Assembly: GCF_900091605.1 (NCBI RefSeq)
Contig: NZ_FMCQ01000013.1
Location: forward strand, 103,333-167,332
Direction of reading: 5' to 3'
Origin: Micromonospora tulbaghiae
GTDB taxonomy: Bacteria > Actinomycetota > Actinomycetes > Mycobacteriales > Micromonosporaceae
DNA length: 64,000 bases
The translations under genes and the position numbers were made by a program. The notes under the pieces were generated by a model. That model did not search any database and was not told the DNA's origin. It worked only from the letters and a program-made list of their open reading frames with translations. Of the stretch, positions 17,249-25,887 are shown one piece after another; positions within the stretch are counted from its first letter, which is position 1; each line of letters begins with the position of its first letter.

Positions 17249-17941
17249 ATGCTCGACGACATGCGCGTACTGCGCGGAGCGGTGCGGGAGTACCGCGTCG
17301 CGGCAACTGCTGCCGGCCTCGACTGGCCCGACGCGGGCGAGTCGCCGGCCGGGCCGCCGCCAGACCGGGTGCGCCGGATCTTCGACGTGGACCACGTCGC
17401 TGATCAGCTGGCCTGGTTGCAGTCGCAGCGCTGGCCCGACGCGCGGTTGCTCCCGAACGGCGGATGGCGGATGCCGTGGCCGGACGGTGGGGACGCGCTC
17501 GATTACCTCGGACTGTCGATCGGGACGCCGTTCCCCTGGCGGCAGCAGCTACCGCTGTTCCACTTCGACTTCCTGCTCTACACGTTCGTCCTCGCAGGCG
17601 AGCACGAGGGCGAGATCTGGCGCTACCCGGTCGGTGAGGACGCCTGGGAGTCGGTGCGTGCCGCCTCCAGCCTGGCCGTGCTCTTCGACCAGTGGACCAG
17701 GGGAATCGCCGCCGGTGTGGTCCGCTACGACGAGGCGAACAAGTGGCTCCTCGTCGAGGACGTGGAGGGGGTTCCCGGTCTCGACCCGCTGGCCTTCCCG
17801 GTGACTCCGGTGGACGAGACGCTGCTGCACGCGCGGCAGCGTGAATGCGGGGCGAGCCCTGTGGCCGACGACGAGGGTTTCGAGCACCAGGAACGGCTGC
17901 TCGACGCCATCGACGGGGCAAAGGCCACGCTCGGCAGGTAG
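17249..17941 (+). CDS. SMI1/KNR4 (SUKH)-like protein, putative immunity protein
   Basis: This acidic soluble protein of 230 residues has no signal peptide. The central part resembles the SUKH fold: an aromatic-rich strand FHFDFLLYTFVLAG, then EGEIWRYPVGEDAWESV and a helix AVLFDQWTRGIAAG, which corresponds to the strand giving a printed value followed by the closing helix. SUKH proteins are common immunity proteins for nuclease toxins. It begins 16 bp after the toxin-like gene, on the same strand, and ends in a strong hairpin (17945-17982), so the pair is probably one transcript. Assignment to SUKH is by sequence feel and context; structural prediction would settle it. Confidence 0.6.
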   Translation: MLDDMRVLRGAVREYRVAATAAGLDWPDAGESPAGPPPDRVRRIFDVDHVADQLAWLQSQRWPDARLLPNGGWRMPWPDGGDALDYLGLSIGTPFPWRQQLPLFHFDFLLYTFVLAGEHEGEIWRYPVGEDAWESVRAASSLAVLFDQWTRGIAAGVVRYDEANKWLLVEDVEGVPGLDPLAFPVTPVDETLLHARQRECGASPVADDEGFEHQERLLDAIDGAKATLGR

Positions 17942-17944
17942 GCC

Positions 17945-17982
17945 GGCTGCGGCGGGTGGGCCTCGGCTCACCCGCCGCAGCC
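17945..17982. terminator. Bidirectional hairpin terminator
   Basis: A perfect 14-bp inverted repeat (GGCTGCGGCGGGTG and its complement) with a 10-base loop lies between the convergent SUKH and SRPBCC genes. There is no T-run, as is usual for high-GC actinomycete terminators. Confidence 0.8.
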
Positions 17983-17986
17983 GTGG

Positions 17987-18463
17987 TCAGTCCTCGAAGC
18001 CCGCCGGGTGGGCGTCTCCGACCGCGTTCAGCAGCACACCCTGCTCCAGCAGCGCCTTGCAGGCGCAGAGGACCATGGTGAACCCGCCCATCGAGTCGAT
18101 CGCCTTGCTCACGGCCTGGTCGGCGGTGCCGGCGAAGCCGGTCTCGGTGACCCGGACCAGCGTGGTGTCGCCCTCGCCCGGCAGGAACCGCCACTCGACC
18201 TGGGTGGGGGACTCCGGATCCCACTCGGCCAGGATGCGGCGGTTCTCCTCCACGTCCTTGACGGTCACGACGGTGGAGACGCCGTACATCTCCCAGTCCC
18301 AGGTGACGACGGCGCCGGGTTCCAGCCGGCCGCTGCTCCTGGTGAACCAGAACTTCGTGGTCACCGCCGGGTCGGCGAACGCCTGGAAGACCTCGGCGGC
18401 GGGCCGGCGGATGAGCATCTGCGCGGTGATGACAGGGGGTCGGGTCAGACGGTCACTGTCCAC
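17987..18463 (-). CDS. SRPBCC (AHSA1-like) domain protein
   Basis: This is a START/Bet v1-like protein of the AHSA1 group, with VITAQMLIRRPAAEVFQAFADP at the N-terminus, FWFTRSSGRLEPG, WDWEMYGV and a C-terminal helix DSMGGFTMVLCACKALLE. It has about 158 residues from GTG 18463. An in-frame ATG at 18493 adds ten residues; neither start has an obvious ribosome site. Such proteins have a hydrophobic ligand cavity and are often detoxification or regulatory factors of unknown ligand. It is divergent from the DUF6745 gene. Confidence 0.85.
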   Translation of the reverse strand: MDSDRLTRPPVITAQMLIRRPAAEVFQAFADPAVTTKFWFTRSSGRLEPGAVVTWDWEMYGVSTVVTVKDVEENRRILAEWDPESPTQVEWRFLPGEGDTTLVRVTETGFAGTADQAVSKAIDSMGGFTMVLCACKALLEQGVLLNAVGDAHPAGFED

Positions 18464-18608
18464 GAGGGGCACTATATGGCCCGGAAGCACCACGCCGGGC
18501 CCACGAGCGGATCACCGCGGGGGACCGGAATTCGCTTGAGCGGCGCCGCGACGTGAGTCAGAGTCGTTCCATGATCTCCAACCGGAAGGGCGGCGACGCC
18601 CCGGCGCG

Positions 18609-19496
18609 ATGAGCGCCCCCACGCGGCGCGACGGCGCCGCGAAGACCCCGCAGACCGTTCGCAGCGGTGACCCGCACGACCTGTGGCAGCAGGCCGTCCG
18701 GATCCGCCAGGAATGGCTCGACCACGCGCTGTCCACGCAACCGGCCGACCGACCGGCCGCCGAGCGCTGCCTGACCGCCCTCTACGCGAGGGCGTCGCGG
18801 CCGCGGCCCCGGTTCGAGTGGGTCGACTCGCCGGCCAAGGCGATGCCGCTGGTCAGCGGCTGGCCCACACTCGACCACCTCCACGAACGCATCCGGGCGG
18901 CACGGCCGGCCCGGACACCCCTGCTGGCGAGCGACATCGCCATGATCGTCTCCCAGCTCCGTGGCGCGCTCAGCGCGGGCGTCGTGCACACCGATCCCGA
19001 GCTGTCACCCGCGCGTACGGGCAAGGCCAAGCAGCCGTGGCCCGAGCTGGCGCCGCTGCGGGCGCTGGACAGCGGCGTACCGCTCGCCGTCGTACTGCAC
19101 CAGGGGGTACGCGCGGCGCTGCACCGGAGCCTCGCGCACGGGTTCTACCTGCCGGTGCGTGGGGCGCTCGCGAGCGACGGCCCGGTGCCCGTGTGCTGGT
19201 ACGGGCAGCAGGACGCGTCCTGGATCGCCTACTACGACGTGCTGCGCCGGCTCGGCCTCGCCCGGTACGGGCCGGACGAGACAGAGCACCTCGACACCTG
19301 GGCCGACCTGGCCCGCTCCTGCGGCTGGTGGTGGCCGGGGGAGGAGGTCTGCGTCGTCGTGGACCGGCCGCAGACGATCCGGACCGAGCCGGTCCCCGGT
19401 ACGCCGCACGACCGGATCCGGCTGCGACCCGGCGGTGTCCGCTATCGCGACGGCTGGCAACCACCGCACAGCGGCGCGGGCGCCGATCCGGGATGA
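18609..19496 (+). CDS. DUF6745-containing protein of unknown function
   Basis: This is a soluble 295-residue protein whose C-terminal half matches the DUF6745 style: YYDVLRRLGLARYGPDE, then DTWADLARSCGWWWPGEEVCVV, then RPQTIRTEP and GGVRYRDGW. No catalytic motif is apparent. In actinomycetes such genes often lie alone or near leucine-rich-repeat proteins; their role is unknown. No signal peptide or membrane span is present. The start is ATG 18609. Neighbours give no functional clue. Confidence 0.75.
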   Translation: MSAPTRRDGAAKTPQTVRSGDPHDLWQQAVRIRQEWLDHALSTQPADRPAAERCLTALYARASRPRPRFEWVDSPAKAMPLVSGWPTLDHLHERIRAARPARTPLLASDIAMIVSQLRGALSAGVVHTDPELSPARTGKAKQPWPELAPLRALDSGVPLAVVLHQGVRAALHRSLAHGFYLPVRGALASDGPVPVCWYGQQDASWIAYYDVLRRLGLARYGPDETEHLDTWADLARSCGWWWPGEEVCVVVDRPQTIRTEPVPGTPHDRIRLRPGGVRYRDGWQPPHSGAGADPG

Positions 19497-19723
19497 CGGG
19501 CGGGCGCAGACCTTGATTGGATAGGCGACGGTAAATAGATTGGGCTCGGGCGCCGCCGAGGTCCGCAGACCGGACCCCGGCGGCTGACCGGGCCGCCTTC
19601 GAGCCGGGCACATCGGTCGTACGCATCGACCATGTGGCGCACCGCCGCGCCGCACCCTCGCGCGCTGCGGCGTCCGTCCCGGACGCGCGTCGCTGCGCCC
19701 TGTCCCACGCCGAAGGACTTCCC

Positions 19724-21004
19724 ATGACGATTCTCCGTGCCCGCCCCGCCCCGCTCGTGGCGGCCGTCGCCGCGCTGGCCGCCGTCACAGCGGCCGGTAC
19801 GGCGCTGCTCACCGGCCCGGCCGCAGCCGCACAGGGCTGCCGGGTCGACTACACACCCAACCAGTGGCCCGGCGGGTTCACCGCGAACATCAAGGTGTCA
19901 CCGGGTGACACCGCCGTCTCCGGCTGGACCGTCACCTGGACGTACGCCGGGGACGAGCGCGTCACGAACGGCTGGAACGCCACAGTGAGCCAGTCCGGGT
20001 CGACGGTGACCGCCCGCAACATGTCGTACAACGGCAGCATCCCGGCCGGCGGCTCGACCGAGTTCGGCGTGCAGGGCACGTTCGGCACCGCCGGCGGCGC
20101 GCCGACCGGGTTCAGCCTGAACGGCGTACCGTGCAACGGCGCCGGCCCGACCACGCCGCCGCCCACCACGACGGTGCCGACGACCGCCCCACCGACCACC
20201 GCCCCACCGACCACGGCGCCGCCCACGACCGCACCGCCCACGACGGCCCCGCCGACCACGCCTCCGCCCACGACGCCACCTCCCACGACGCCGCCGCCGA
20301 CCACCCCGCCGCCGAGCGGGTGCGCGGGGGCGGTGCTCTGCGACGGCTTCGAGAGCCAGACCGGTTCGACGCCGTCGGGTGACTGGAGCGTGGTGAGCCC
20401 TGACTGTTCCGGCGCGGGCACGGCCACCATCGACACGACCACCACGCACAGCGGCAGCCGCGCGGTCCGGATCAACGGCGCCGCCGGCTACTGCAACCAC
20501 GTGTTCGTCCGGACCACGAAGAACCTCGGCAACCTGGGTAGCGTCCGGTACGCCCGGATCTGGGTCCGGCACACCACCGCCCAGCCGACCGACCACACCA
20601 CGATGATCACCATGTCGGACGCCGCCGACGGCAACCGGGATCTGCGGCTGGGCGGCCAGAACGGCGCGCTCCAGTGGAACCGCGCCTCCGACGACGCCAC
20701 GTTGCCCGAGCAGAGCCCGGCCGGTGTGGCGCAGAGCGTGCCGCTGCCCACCAACCGCTGGGCCTGCCTGGAGTTCATGGTGGACGGCTCCGCCGGTCAG
20801 CTGCGCACCTGGCTGGACGGCGTCGCCGTGACCGGGCTGACCGCCGACGGCGTACCGACGCACGACATCGACGGCCAGTGGTACAACCGCACCTGGCGAC
20901 CGCAGCTCACCGACCTGAAGCTGGGCTGGGAGAGCTACGGCGGCGGCGCCGACACCCTCTGGTACGACGACGTGGCGATGGGCTCCACCCGCATCGGCTG
21001 CTGA
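19724..21004 (+). CDS. Secreted CBM2 protein with C-terminal Cip1-like beta-jelly-roll domain
   Basis: This 426-residue exported protein starts at ATG 19724 with GAAGGA 6 bp upstream. A signal peptide (about 1-35) is followed by an N-terminal CBM2 (about 36-140, CRVDYTPNQWPGGF to NGVPC), a Pro/Thr linker of PTTAPP repeats (about 145-200) and a C-terminal domain of about 220 residues starting CAGAVLCDGFESQ. The C-terminal part (CNHVFVRT, ARIWVRH, DLRLGGQNGALQWNR, WACLEFMVDG, LKLGWESYGGGADTLWYDDVAMG) resembles Cip1, a fungal cellulose-induced protein with a polysaccharide-lyase-like fold, and its actinomycete homologues. It is probably an accessory in cellulose or plant-wall degradation. The Cip1 link is from memory of the family and moderately sure. 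Confidence 0.8.
   Translation: MTILRARPAPLVAAVAALAAVTAAGTALLTGPAAAAQGCRVDYTPNQWPGGFTANIKVSPGDTAVSGWTVTWTYAGDERVTNGWNATVSQSGSTVTARNMSYNGSIPAGGSTEFGVQGTFGTAGGAPTGFSLNGVPCNGAGPTTPPPTTTVPTTAPPTTAPPTTAPPTTAPPTTAPPTTPPPTTPPPTTPPPTTPPPSGCAGAVLCDGFESQTGSTPSGDWSVVSPDCSGAGTATIDTTTTHSGSRAVRINGAAGYCNHVFVRTTKNLGNLGSVRYARIWVRHTTAQPTDHTTMITMSDAADGNRDLRLGGQNGALQWNRASDDATLPEQSPAGVAQSVPLPTNRWACLEFMVDGSAGQLRTWLDGVAVTGLTADGVPTHDIDGQWYNRTWRPQLTDLKLGWESYGGGADTLWYDDVAMGSTRIGC
20155..20318 (+). repeat. Low-complexity Pro/Thr linker repeats
   Basis: Tandem in-frame units of about 12-15 bases encode repeated PTTAPP and PTTPPP blocks between the CBM2 and the C-terminal domain. Similar linkers occur in the GH43 (31543-31618) and CE1 (36112-36230) genes. 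Confidence 0.85.
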
Positions 21005-21021
21005 CGCACTCTCACCCCTGG

Positions 21022-21067
21022 CGGTGGAACGTCACGGGTGCCGAACGGACACCGTGACGTTCCACCG
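21022..21067. terminator. Bidirectional hairpin terminator
   Basis: A perfect 16-bp inverted repeat (CGGTGGAACGTCACGG and complement, 21022-21037 and 21052-21067) separates the convergent CBM2/Cip1-like and XRE-MmyB genes. Confidence 0.82.
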
Positions 21068-21078
21068 GGGCGGGCGGC

Positions 21079-21930
21079 TCAGTGCTCGACGGTCATGCGC
21101 TGGGTACCGATCACGGAGAGCAGCCGTAGCGCCTCCTCCGACCGTGAGCCGGGCGTGGCGGTGTAGATGACCACCTGCTGGTCGCGGTCGGTGATGTCGA
21201 GGACGTCGCAGTTGACCGTGACCGGCCCGACCAGCGGGTGCCGGAACGTCTTGCGCAGCGTCCGTGCGCCGCCCACCTCGTGGGAGGCCCACAGGCGGGC
21301 GAACTCCTCGCTCCCGGCGAGCAGCTCCGCGATCAGCGCGGCCATCTCCGGGTCGTCCGGGTAGCGGGCCGCCGCGGCACGCAGCCGCCCGACCGAGTGG
21401 CGGGCGAACTCGCCCACGTCCGACACGTCGTACAGCCCCGCGCCGTGCAGATGCGGGCCGAGGAACGCCCGGCGGACCAGGTTGCGGTCCCGCCGGGGCA
21501 CTGCGGAGAAGTCCTCCATGAGCGCCGCCGCGAGATCGTTCCAGGCGATCACCTCGAACGCCGCCGAGGTCACGAACGCCGCCGACTGCGGCAGCCGGTG
21601 CAGCAGGTCCAGCACGCTCTGCCGTACCTCCCGGGGCGGCCCGGGCGGCGGTCCCGGCGGCTCCCCGGCCAGGTGGTGGAGGTGGTCACGCTCGGCGTCG
21701 GACAGCCGCAGCGCGCGGGCCAGCCCGGCCAGCACCTCCCGCGACGGACGCGGACCCCGCCCCTGCTCCAGCCGGGTGTAGTACTCGGTCGAGATGAACG
21801 CCAGCCGCGCCGCCTCCTCGCGGCGCAGCCCCGGCGTGCGGCGGCGCTGCCCGGCGGGCAGGCCAACGTCAGCCGGGGCGATCCGCTCCCGCCTGCTGCG
21901 CAGGAACACTGCCAGCTCCCGTCGGTCCAC
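21079..21930 (-). CDS. XRE-family regulator with MmyB-like ligand-binding domain
   Basis: This 283-residue regulator has an N-terminal helix-turn-helix (about residues 8-75; TPGLRREEAARLAFISTEYY then TRLEQGRG) and a C-terminal MmyB-type PAS-like domain (about 100-275; VIAWNDLAAAL, HHLAGEPPG, KTFRHPLVGPVTVNCDVL, ATPGSRSEEALRLL). The GTG start at 21930 fits the usual VDRRELAVFLRSRRE beginning of the family. These regulators commonly sit divergent to a short-chain dehydrogenase that they repress, exactly as here with the SDR at 22017; ligands are thought to be lipid-like. The 86-bp divergent gap should hold both promoters. Confidence 0.92.
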   Translation of the reverse strand: MDRRELAVFLRSRRERIAPADVGLPAGQRRRTPGLRREEAARLAFISTEYYTRLEQGRGPRPSREVLAGLARALRLSDAERDHLHHLAGEPPGPPPGPPREVRQSVLDLLHRLPQSAAFVTSAAFEVIAWNDLAAALMEDFSAVPRRDRNLVRRAFLGPHLHGAGLYDVSDVGEFARHSVGRLRAAAARYPDDPEMAALIAELLAGSEEFARLWASHEVGGARTLRKTFRHPLVGPVTVNCDVLDITDRDQQVVIYTATPGSRSEEALRLLSVIGTQRMTVEH

Positions 21931-22016
21931 GACCCCAGTGTGCCCCCGTGCGGCGGCGCGTAACCAGGTACCGCCGGTGCCTGGATGGGCTCCACGACCG
22001 GCCGCAGGCTTGCCGC

Positions 22017-22814
22017 ATGGACACCACACGAACCGACACGACCGTCCACCCGACCGCCGGCCTGCTGGCCGGCAAGGTCGCCTTCATCACCGGCGCCGGG
22101 CGCGGCATCGGCGCCGCGGCTGCCCGGCTGTTCGCCGCCGAGGGCGCCCGCGTGCTGCTCGCCGCCCGTACCGAGGAGCAGTTGAAGACGGTGACCGAGC
22201 AGGTCCGGGCGTCCGGCGGCACCGCCGAGTACGTCGTCTGCGACCTGGCCGACGCGGCGAGCGTGCGCGCCGCCGTCGACCGCACCGTCGAGGCGTACGG
22301 GCGCCTCGACGTCGCCTTCAACAACGGCGCGACGATCGTGCCGCCGGGACCGATGGACCGGGTGCGCGAAGAAGACTTCGACCACGTCTACACCGTCAAC
22401 CTCAAGGGGCCGTGGCTCGCCATGGTCGCCGAGGTCGCCGCGATCCGGGCCACCGCCGGCACCGGCGCGATCGTGAACAACTCCAGCGTCGGCAGCCTGA
22501 TGGGCAACCCCGCACTGCCCGCGTACGGGGCGATGAAGCGCGCTGTCAACAGCCTCACCGAGTCCGCGGCGGTCACCTACGGGCCGGAGGGCATCCGCGT
22601 CAACGCGATCGCCCCGGGCAGCACGCTCACCGAGATGATGCGGTCCTGGGACGCCGAGTCGCCCGGGATCATCGACCGTCTCGCGGCGGCCACGCCGCTG
22701 CGCCGGGCCGCCGAGCCCGACGAGATCGCCCAGGCCGCCGCGTGGCTGCTCAGCGACCGTGCCTCCTTCGTGACCGGTACGGTGCTGCGGGTCGACGGCG
22801 GCGCGCGGGCCTGA
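22017..22814 (+). CDS. Short-chain dehydrogenase/reductase (SDR)
   Basis: This is a classical SDR of 265 residues. The NAD(P)-binding motif TGAGRGIG is at about 25-32, CDLADAASV follows, then NNGATI in place of the more usual NNAG, and catalytic Ser (NNSSVG), Tyr170 and Lys174 in YGAMK. The C-terminal GTVLRVDGG is typical of the FabG-like group. The substrate is unknown. It is divergent from the XRE-MmyB regulator, which probably controls it. It ends 5 bp from the convergent membrane-protein gene. Confidence 0.93.
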   Translation: MDTTRTDTTVHPTAGLLAGKVAFITGAGRGIGAAAARLFAAEGARVLLAARTEEQLKTVTEQVRASGGTAEYVVCDLADAASVRAAVDRTVEAYGRLDVAFNNGATIVPPGPMDRVREEDFDHVYTVNLKGPWLAMVAEVAAIRATAGTGAIVNNSSVGSLMGNPALPAYGAMKRAVNSLTESAAVTYGPEGIRVNAIAPGSTLTEMMRSWDAESPGIIDRLAAATPLRRAAEPDEIAQAAAWLLSDRASFVTGTVLRVDGGARA

Positions 22815-22819
22815 CCCGG

Positions 22820-23518
22820 TCAGACGGTGGCGTCCTGGGCGGGCCGGGGCTCGGCCGTGCCGGCCGTCACGGGGGAGAGCCGGAAGCCCTTGACGACCAG
22901 GTAGACACCGAGCGAGAACTCCCACACCGCGATGGGGAGCGCGGCGACCGCCGCCACCGGGGACAGCCGGTCCCAGGCGCCGAACAGGGTGCCGAGGTCG
23001 GACGCGACGAGCAGCGGCGCCCCGACGAGTCCGAGCACCGGCAGCACGCGCGGCACGAGGCGGGACTGGTACAGCAGCGTGCCCAGCAGCAGCGCGTTCA
23101 CGGCCGGCAGGAAGCCCTGGCTGAGCAGGAAGACCGAGTCGTAGAACGCGACGAGCATCCGGCCGTCGGCGAGCGCGTCCGGCCCGGCGCCGGACTCCCG
23201 CAGCGCGACGAGCGTCAGGATGCTCGCGACGCCGACGAGGATGCCGGCGGCTTCGAGCACCCGGGCGCCGACGAAACCCAGTGCCCGGGACTGCCCCTGG
23301 TGCTTGAGCACCGGGTACAGCGCGACGGCGGTGCCGATGCAGGCGAGGGCGACGATCATCTCCAGGACGCCGCCGAGGACGACCGGGGCCTGCGACGTGG
23401 TGCCGAGGACGTAGTCCGGCTCGCGGATCGGGGCGTACAGGGTCAGGGTGGGGATCGAGACGAAGGTCAGCAGATAGGCGCCGCCCGCGACCAGCGAGAT
23501 CTTCCGCAGTGGGTCCAT
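22820..23518 (-). CDS. Multi-pass membrane protein (DUF4386-like)
   Basis: This 232-residue protein has about six hydrophobic spans, beginning MDPLRKISLVAGGAYLLTFV, with LGGVLEMIVALACIGTAVALYPVL and FYDSVFLLSQGFLPAVNALLLG. These blocks match the DUF4386 family of unknown function. ATG 23518 has GGAGGAGG 5 bp upstream, which decides against the longer frame. There is no partner in an operon. Confidence 0.85.
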   Translation of the reverse strand: MDPLRKISLVAGGAYLLTFVSIPTLTLYAPIREPDYVLGTTSQAPVVLGGVLEMIVALACIGTAVALYPVLKHQGQSRALGFVGARVLEAAGILVGVASILTLVALRESGAGPDALADGRMLVAFYDSVFLLSQGFLPAVNALLLGTLLYQSRLVPRVLPVLGLVGAPLLVASDLGTLFGAWDRLSPVAAVAALPIAVWEFSLGVYLVVKGFRLSPVTAGTAEPRPAQDATV

Positions 23519-23626
23519 CGGGGCCTCCTCCGTCGCCGCCCGGCCGATGGTGGTCGTGCCCTCACTCTGCTGTGGACCGGCGCGGCGGCGCATCGGCCGC
23601 TCGGGCAGTCACCTCGCGCGATGCGT

Positions 23627-23661
23627 CACGGGCCACCGGTATGCCGTACCGGTGGCCCGTG
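23627..23661 (-). terminator. Hairpin terminator after zinc-ribbon gene
   Basis: A perfect 15-bp inverted repeat (CACGGGCCACCGGTA and complement) with a 5-base loop lies just downstream of the zinc-ribbon gene stop at 23666. Confidence 0.78.
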
Positions 23662-23665
23662 CGCG

Positions 23666-24754
23666 TCAGCGGATCATCGCGTACGCCACCACGAGCGCGA
23701 CGAGCGCCAGCGCGGCCAGCACCGCCGCCGCGATCTTCGCCGTGCTGTACGGACGCTCGCCGATGACCTCGCCGGTCCGCGCGTTCACCAGCACCTGGTA
23801 CGACCGGCCCGCGTGCAGGTACGCGGCGATCCACACCGGCAGCAGGACCAGCTTGTACGACACGTCGGAGTACGCGGTGTCCACGGCGGACACCCGTTGC
23901 TCGTCACCGCCGATGTCCGACCGGCAGTCCCGCTCGATGACCGGCGCCATCCGCGCCTTCGCCTCGGTCAGTCCCGCCTCGGGCTCGGTGTCGTACCGCA
24001 GGGCCTGGTATCCGGCCAGGTAGTCGCCGTGGAACGCGGTCACCTCGGCCAGCGGCCACGGCGCCAGCTTGTCCAGCTGCTCGGTGGGCAGGTGGGTGGT
24101 GGCCGGCACCAGCACGTCGTCGAAGTCCCGGCGTACGGTGCCGGCGGCCGGATGCCACCGGGTGTGCCGCACCTGCCGGGTGCGCGTCTCCTGCTTGCCG
24201 TCGACGGTCACCGTGTACGTCTCGGTGACGTAGTAGTGCTCGCCCCGCTGGCCCCGGTAGTCCGACTCGGTCCGCGCGTCGAACGTCCAGTGCGGCAGGT
24301 ACGTGCCCTTCAGCGTCTCCGCCTCGCTGATCTTCTTCAGGCTCCCGGGCGCGAACCAGCGGCTGCGGCACCACTGGCCCAGGGCCGTCCGCACGCCGTT
24401 ACGGTCCACCGCGAACGGCAGCACCGCCTCCGGCGCGATCAGCTCGCCCGCCCCGGCGTCGGCCACCAGCGGGGTGGCGCAGAACTGGCAGCGCTGCGCC
24501 AGCGCGTCGCTCTCCGTCCGGGCACCGCAGCCCGGGCAGACGAACGTGTGCGCCCCGACGCTCGCCACCGGCTTGCGGGGCAGCGACGCCAGTTCCGCGT
24601 ACGCGTGCTCGCGCACCTCCCGGCCCGCGCCGACGATCTCCTGCCGGTGCCCGCAGTACGGGCAGCTCAACGCGGTCGTGCCCGGCGCGAACTCCACGCG
24701 GGCGCCGCAACCCCCGCACTGGTACGAGGGCGGGGAGACAGCAGTGTCGCTCAT
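23666..24754 (-). CDS. Zinc-ribbon membrane protein (YdjG-like)
   Basis: This 362-residue protein has two zinc-ribbon units, CGGCGARVEF with CPYCGHRQE near residues 13-42 and CPGCGARTE with CQFCATPL near 72-97. A middle domain follows (WFAPGSLKKISEAETLKGTYLPHW, TYTVTVDGK, PATTHLP) and then one C-terminal membrane span (about 335-358). The order matches B. subtilis YdjG-type proteins, which with YdjI and PspA belong to a membrane-stress module. Its ATG overlaps the stop of the SPFH gene (ATGA), so the two are coupled. No PspA or YdjH homologue is adjacent. The function is inferred from the pairing. Confidence 0.85.
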   Translation of the reverse strand: MSDTAVSPPSYQCGGCGARVEFAPGTTALSCPYCGHRQEIVGAGREVREHAYAELASLPRKPVASVGAHTFVCPGCGARTESDALAQRCQFCATPLVADAGAGELIAPEAVLPFAVDRNGVRTALGQWCRSRWFAPGSLKKISEAETLKGTYLPHWTFDARTESDYRGQRGEHYYVTETYTVTVDGKQETRTRQVRHTRWHPAAGTVRRDFDDVLVPATTHLPTEQLDKLAPWPLAEVTAFHGDYLAGYQALRYDTEPEAGLTEAKARMAPVIERDCRSDIGGDEQRVSAVDTAYSDVSYKLVLLPVWIAAYLHAGRSYQVLVNARTGEVIGERPYSTAKIAAAVLAALALVALVVAYAMIR

Positions 24755-25887
24755 TGCGGCGGCAGCGGCGGCGGGACGCTGGCGAGCACCGACGCCAGCT
24801 CGGGCACCTGCCCGGCGGGCTGCCACTGCGCCATGCCGGCACGCCAGACGAGCGTGTCCGCGGCGAGCGCGCCCGCACCCGCCTGCTCGGCCAGCCCACC
24901 GAGGTCGTACGGGCCCTGCCGCTGGCCGCCGACGCCGACGTACCACTGGGCCTGGCCCGGCAGCGGCGGCGGCTCGGCGGCGGCCGGCTGCGTGGGGGCC
25001 GGCTGGGCCGGCACCGGCTGCGTGGCCGCGCCACCGCCCATGGACCGGGCCATCTGCTGGCCCATCGCCATGCCCAGGCCCAGACCGATGCCCGCGCCCG
25101 CCTCGCCACCCGGGTTGTTCGCCGCGGCCTCCATCGCGTTCGCGGCCTGGAAACGGGTGTACCGGTCCAGGTCGCCGACCGCGCCCATGCTGGTCCGCTT
25201 GTCCAGCGCCTGCTCGACCTCCGGCGGCACCGACACGTTCTCGATGACGAACTTGGGGATCGCGATACCGACCTCGGCCAGTTCCTCGGTCAGCACTGCG
25301 GCCAGCCGCCGGCCGATCGCGTCCTGGTGCGCCGCGAGGTCCAGCAGCGGCACGCCGGCCGTGGCGAGCGCGCCGCCCAGCCGTCCCACCATGAGCTGCC
25401 GCAGGTATTCCTGCACCTCCTCGGTGCGGAACTGCGGGTCGGTGCCGACCAACTCCCGCAGCAGCCGCGACGCGTCCACCACGCGCGCCGCGAAGGCGCC
25501 GAACGCCCGCACCCGGACCACGCCGAACTCGGCGTCGCGCAGGATGACCGGGTTCTGGGTGCCCCACTTCATGTCGGTGAACTGCCGGGTGTTGACGAAG
25601 TACACCTCGGCCTTGAACGGCGAGTTGAAGCCGTACTTCCAGCCCTTCAGGGTGGACAGGATCGGCAGGTTGCGGGTCTCCAGCGTGTACGTCCCGGGCG
25701 GGAAGACGTCGGCGATCTTCCCCTCGTTGACGAACACCGCCGTCTGGGACTCCCGGACGACCAGTTTGGCGCCCATCTTGATCTCGTTCTGATACCGGGG
25801 GAATCGCCAGACCATCGTGTCGCGGCTGTCGTCCAGCCACTCGATGATGTCGATGAGCTCGCCCCGGAGCTTGTCCATCAGCCCCAT
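24751..25887 (-). CDS. SPFH-domain protein with C-terminal GYF_2 domain (YdjI-like)
   Basis: This 378-residue protein starts at ATG 25887 with GAAAGGG 5 bp upstream. Residues about 25-260 form an SPFH/band-7-like domain (RYQNEIKMGAKLVVRESQ, VFPPGTYTLETRNLP, FVIENVSVPPEVEQAL). A Gly/Met-rich and Pro/Ala-rich linker follows (about 265-310). The last part (WYVGVGGQRQGPYDL to AGMAQWQPA) is a GYF_2 domain. This is the architecture of YdjI-type proteins once called virion core proteins. It probably multimerises at the membrane with the coupled zinc-ribbon protein. No N-terminal membrane span is visible, so recruitment through the partner is likely. Confidence 0.88.
   Translation of the reverse strand: MGLMDKLRGELIDIIEWLDDSRDTMVWRFPRYQNEIKMGAKLVVRESQTAVFVNEGKIADVFPPGTYTLETRNLPILSTLKGWKYGFNSPFKAEVYFVNTRQFTDMKWGTQNPVILRDAEFGVVRVRAFGAFAARVVDASRLLRELVGTDPQFRTEEVQEYLRQLMVGRLGGALATAGVPLLDLAAHQDAIGRRLAAVLTEELAEVGIAIPKFVIENVSVPPEVEQALDKRTSMGAVGDLDRYTRFQAANAMEAAANNPGGEAGAGIGLGLGMAMGQQMARSMGGGAATQPVPAQPAPTQPAAAEPPPLPGQAQWYVGVGGQRQGPYDLGGLAEQAGAGALAADTLVWRAGMAQWQPAGQVPELASVLASVPPPLPPQ

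Noticed and set aside
20155..20318. Regularly spaced short repeats resembling a CRISPR array
   Set aside because: The repeats are 12-15 bases, have no unique spacers and encode an in-frame Pro/Thr linker.
21794..25792. A plus-strand open frame of over 1300 codons
   Set aside because: It runs antisense or out of frame across five well-supported genes and has the Arg/Pro/Gly-rich make-up of high-GC shadow frames.
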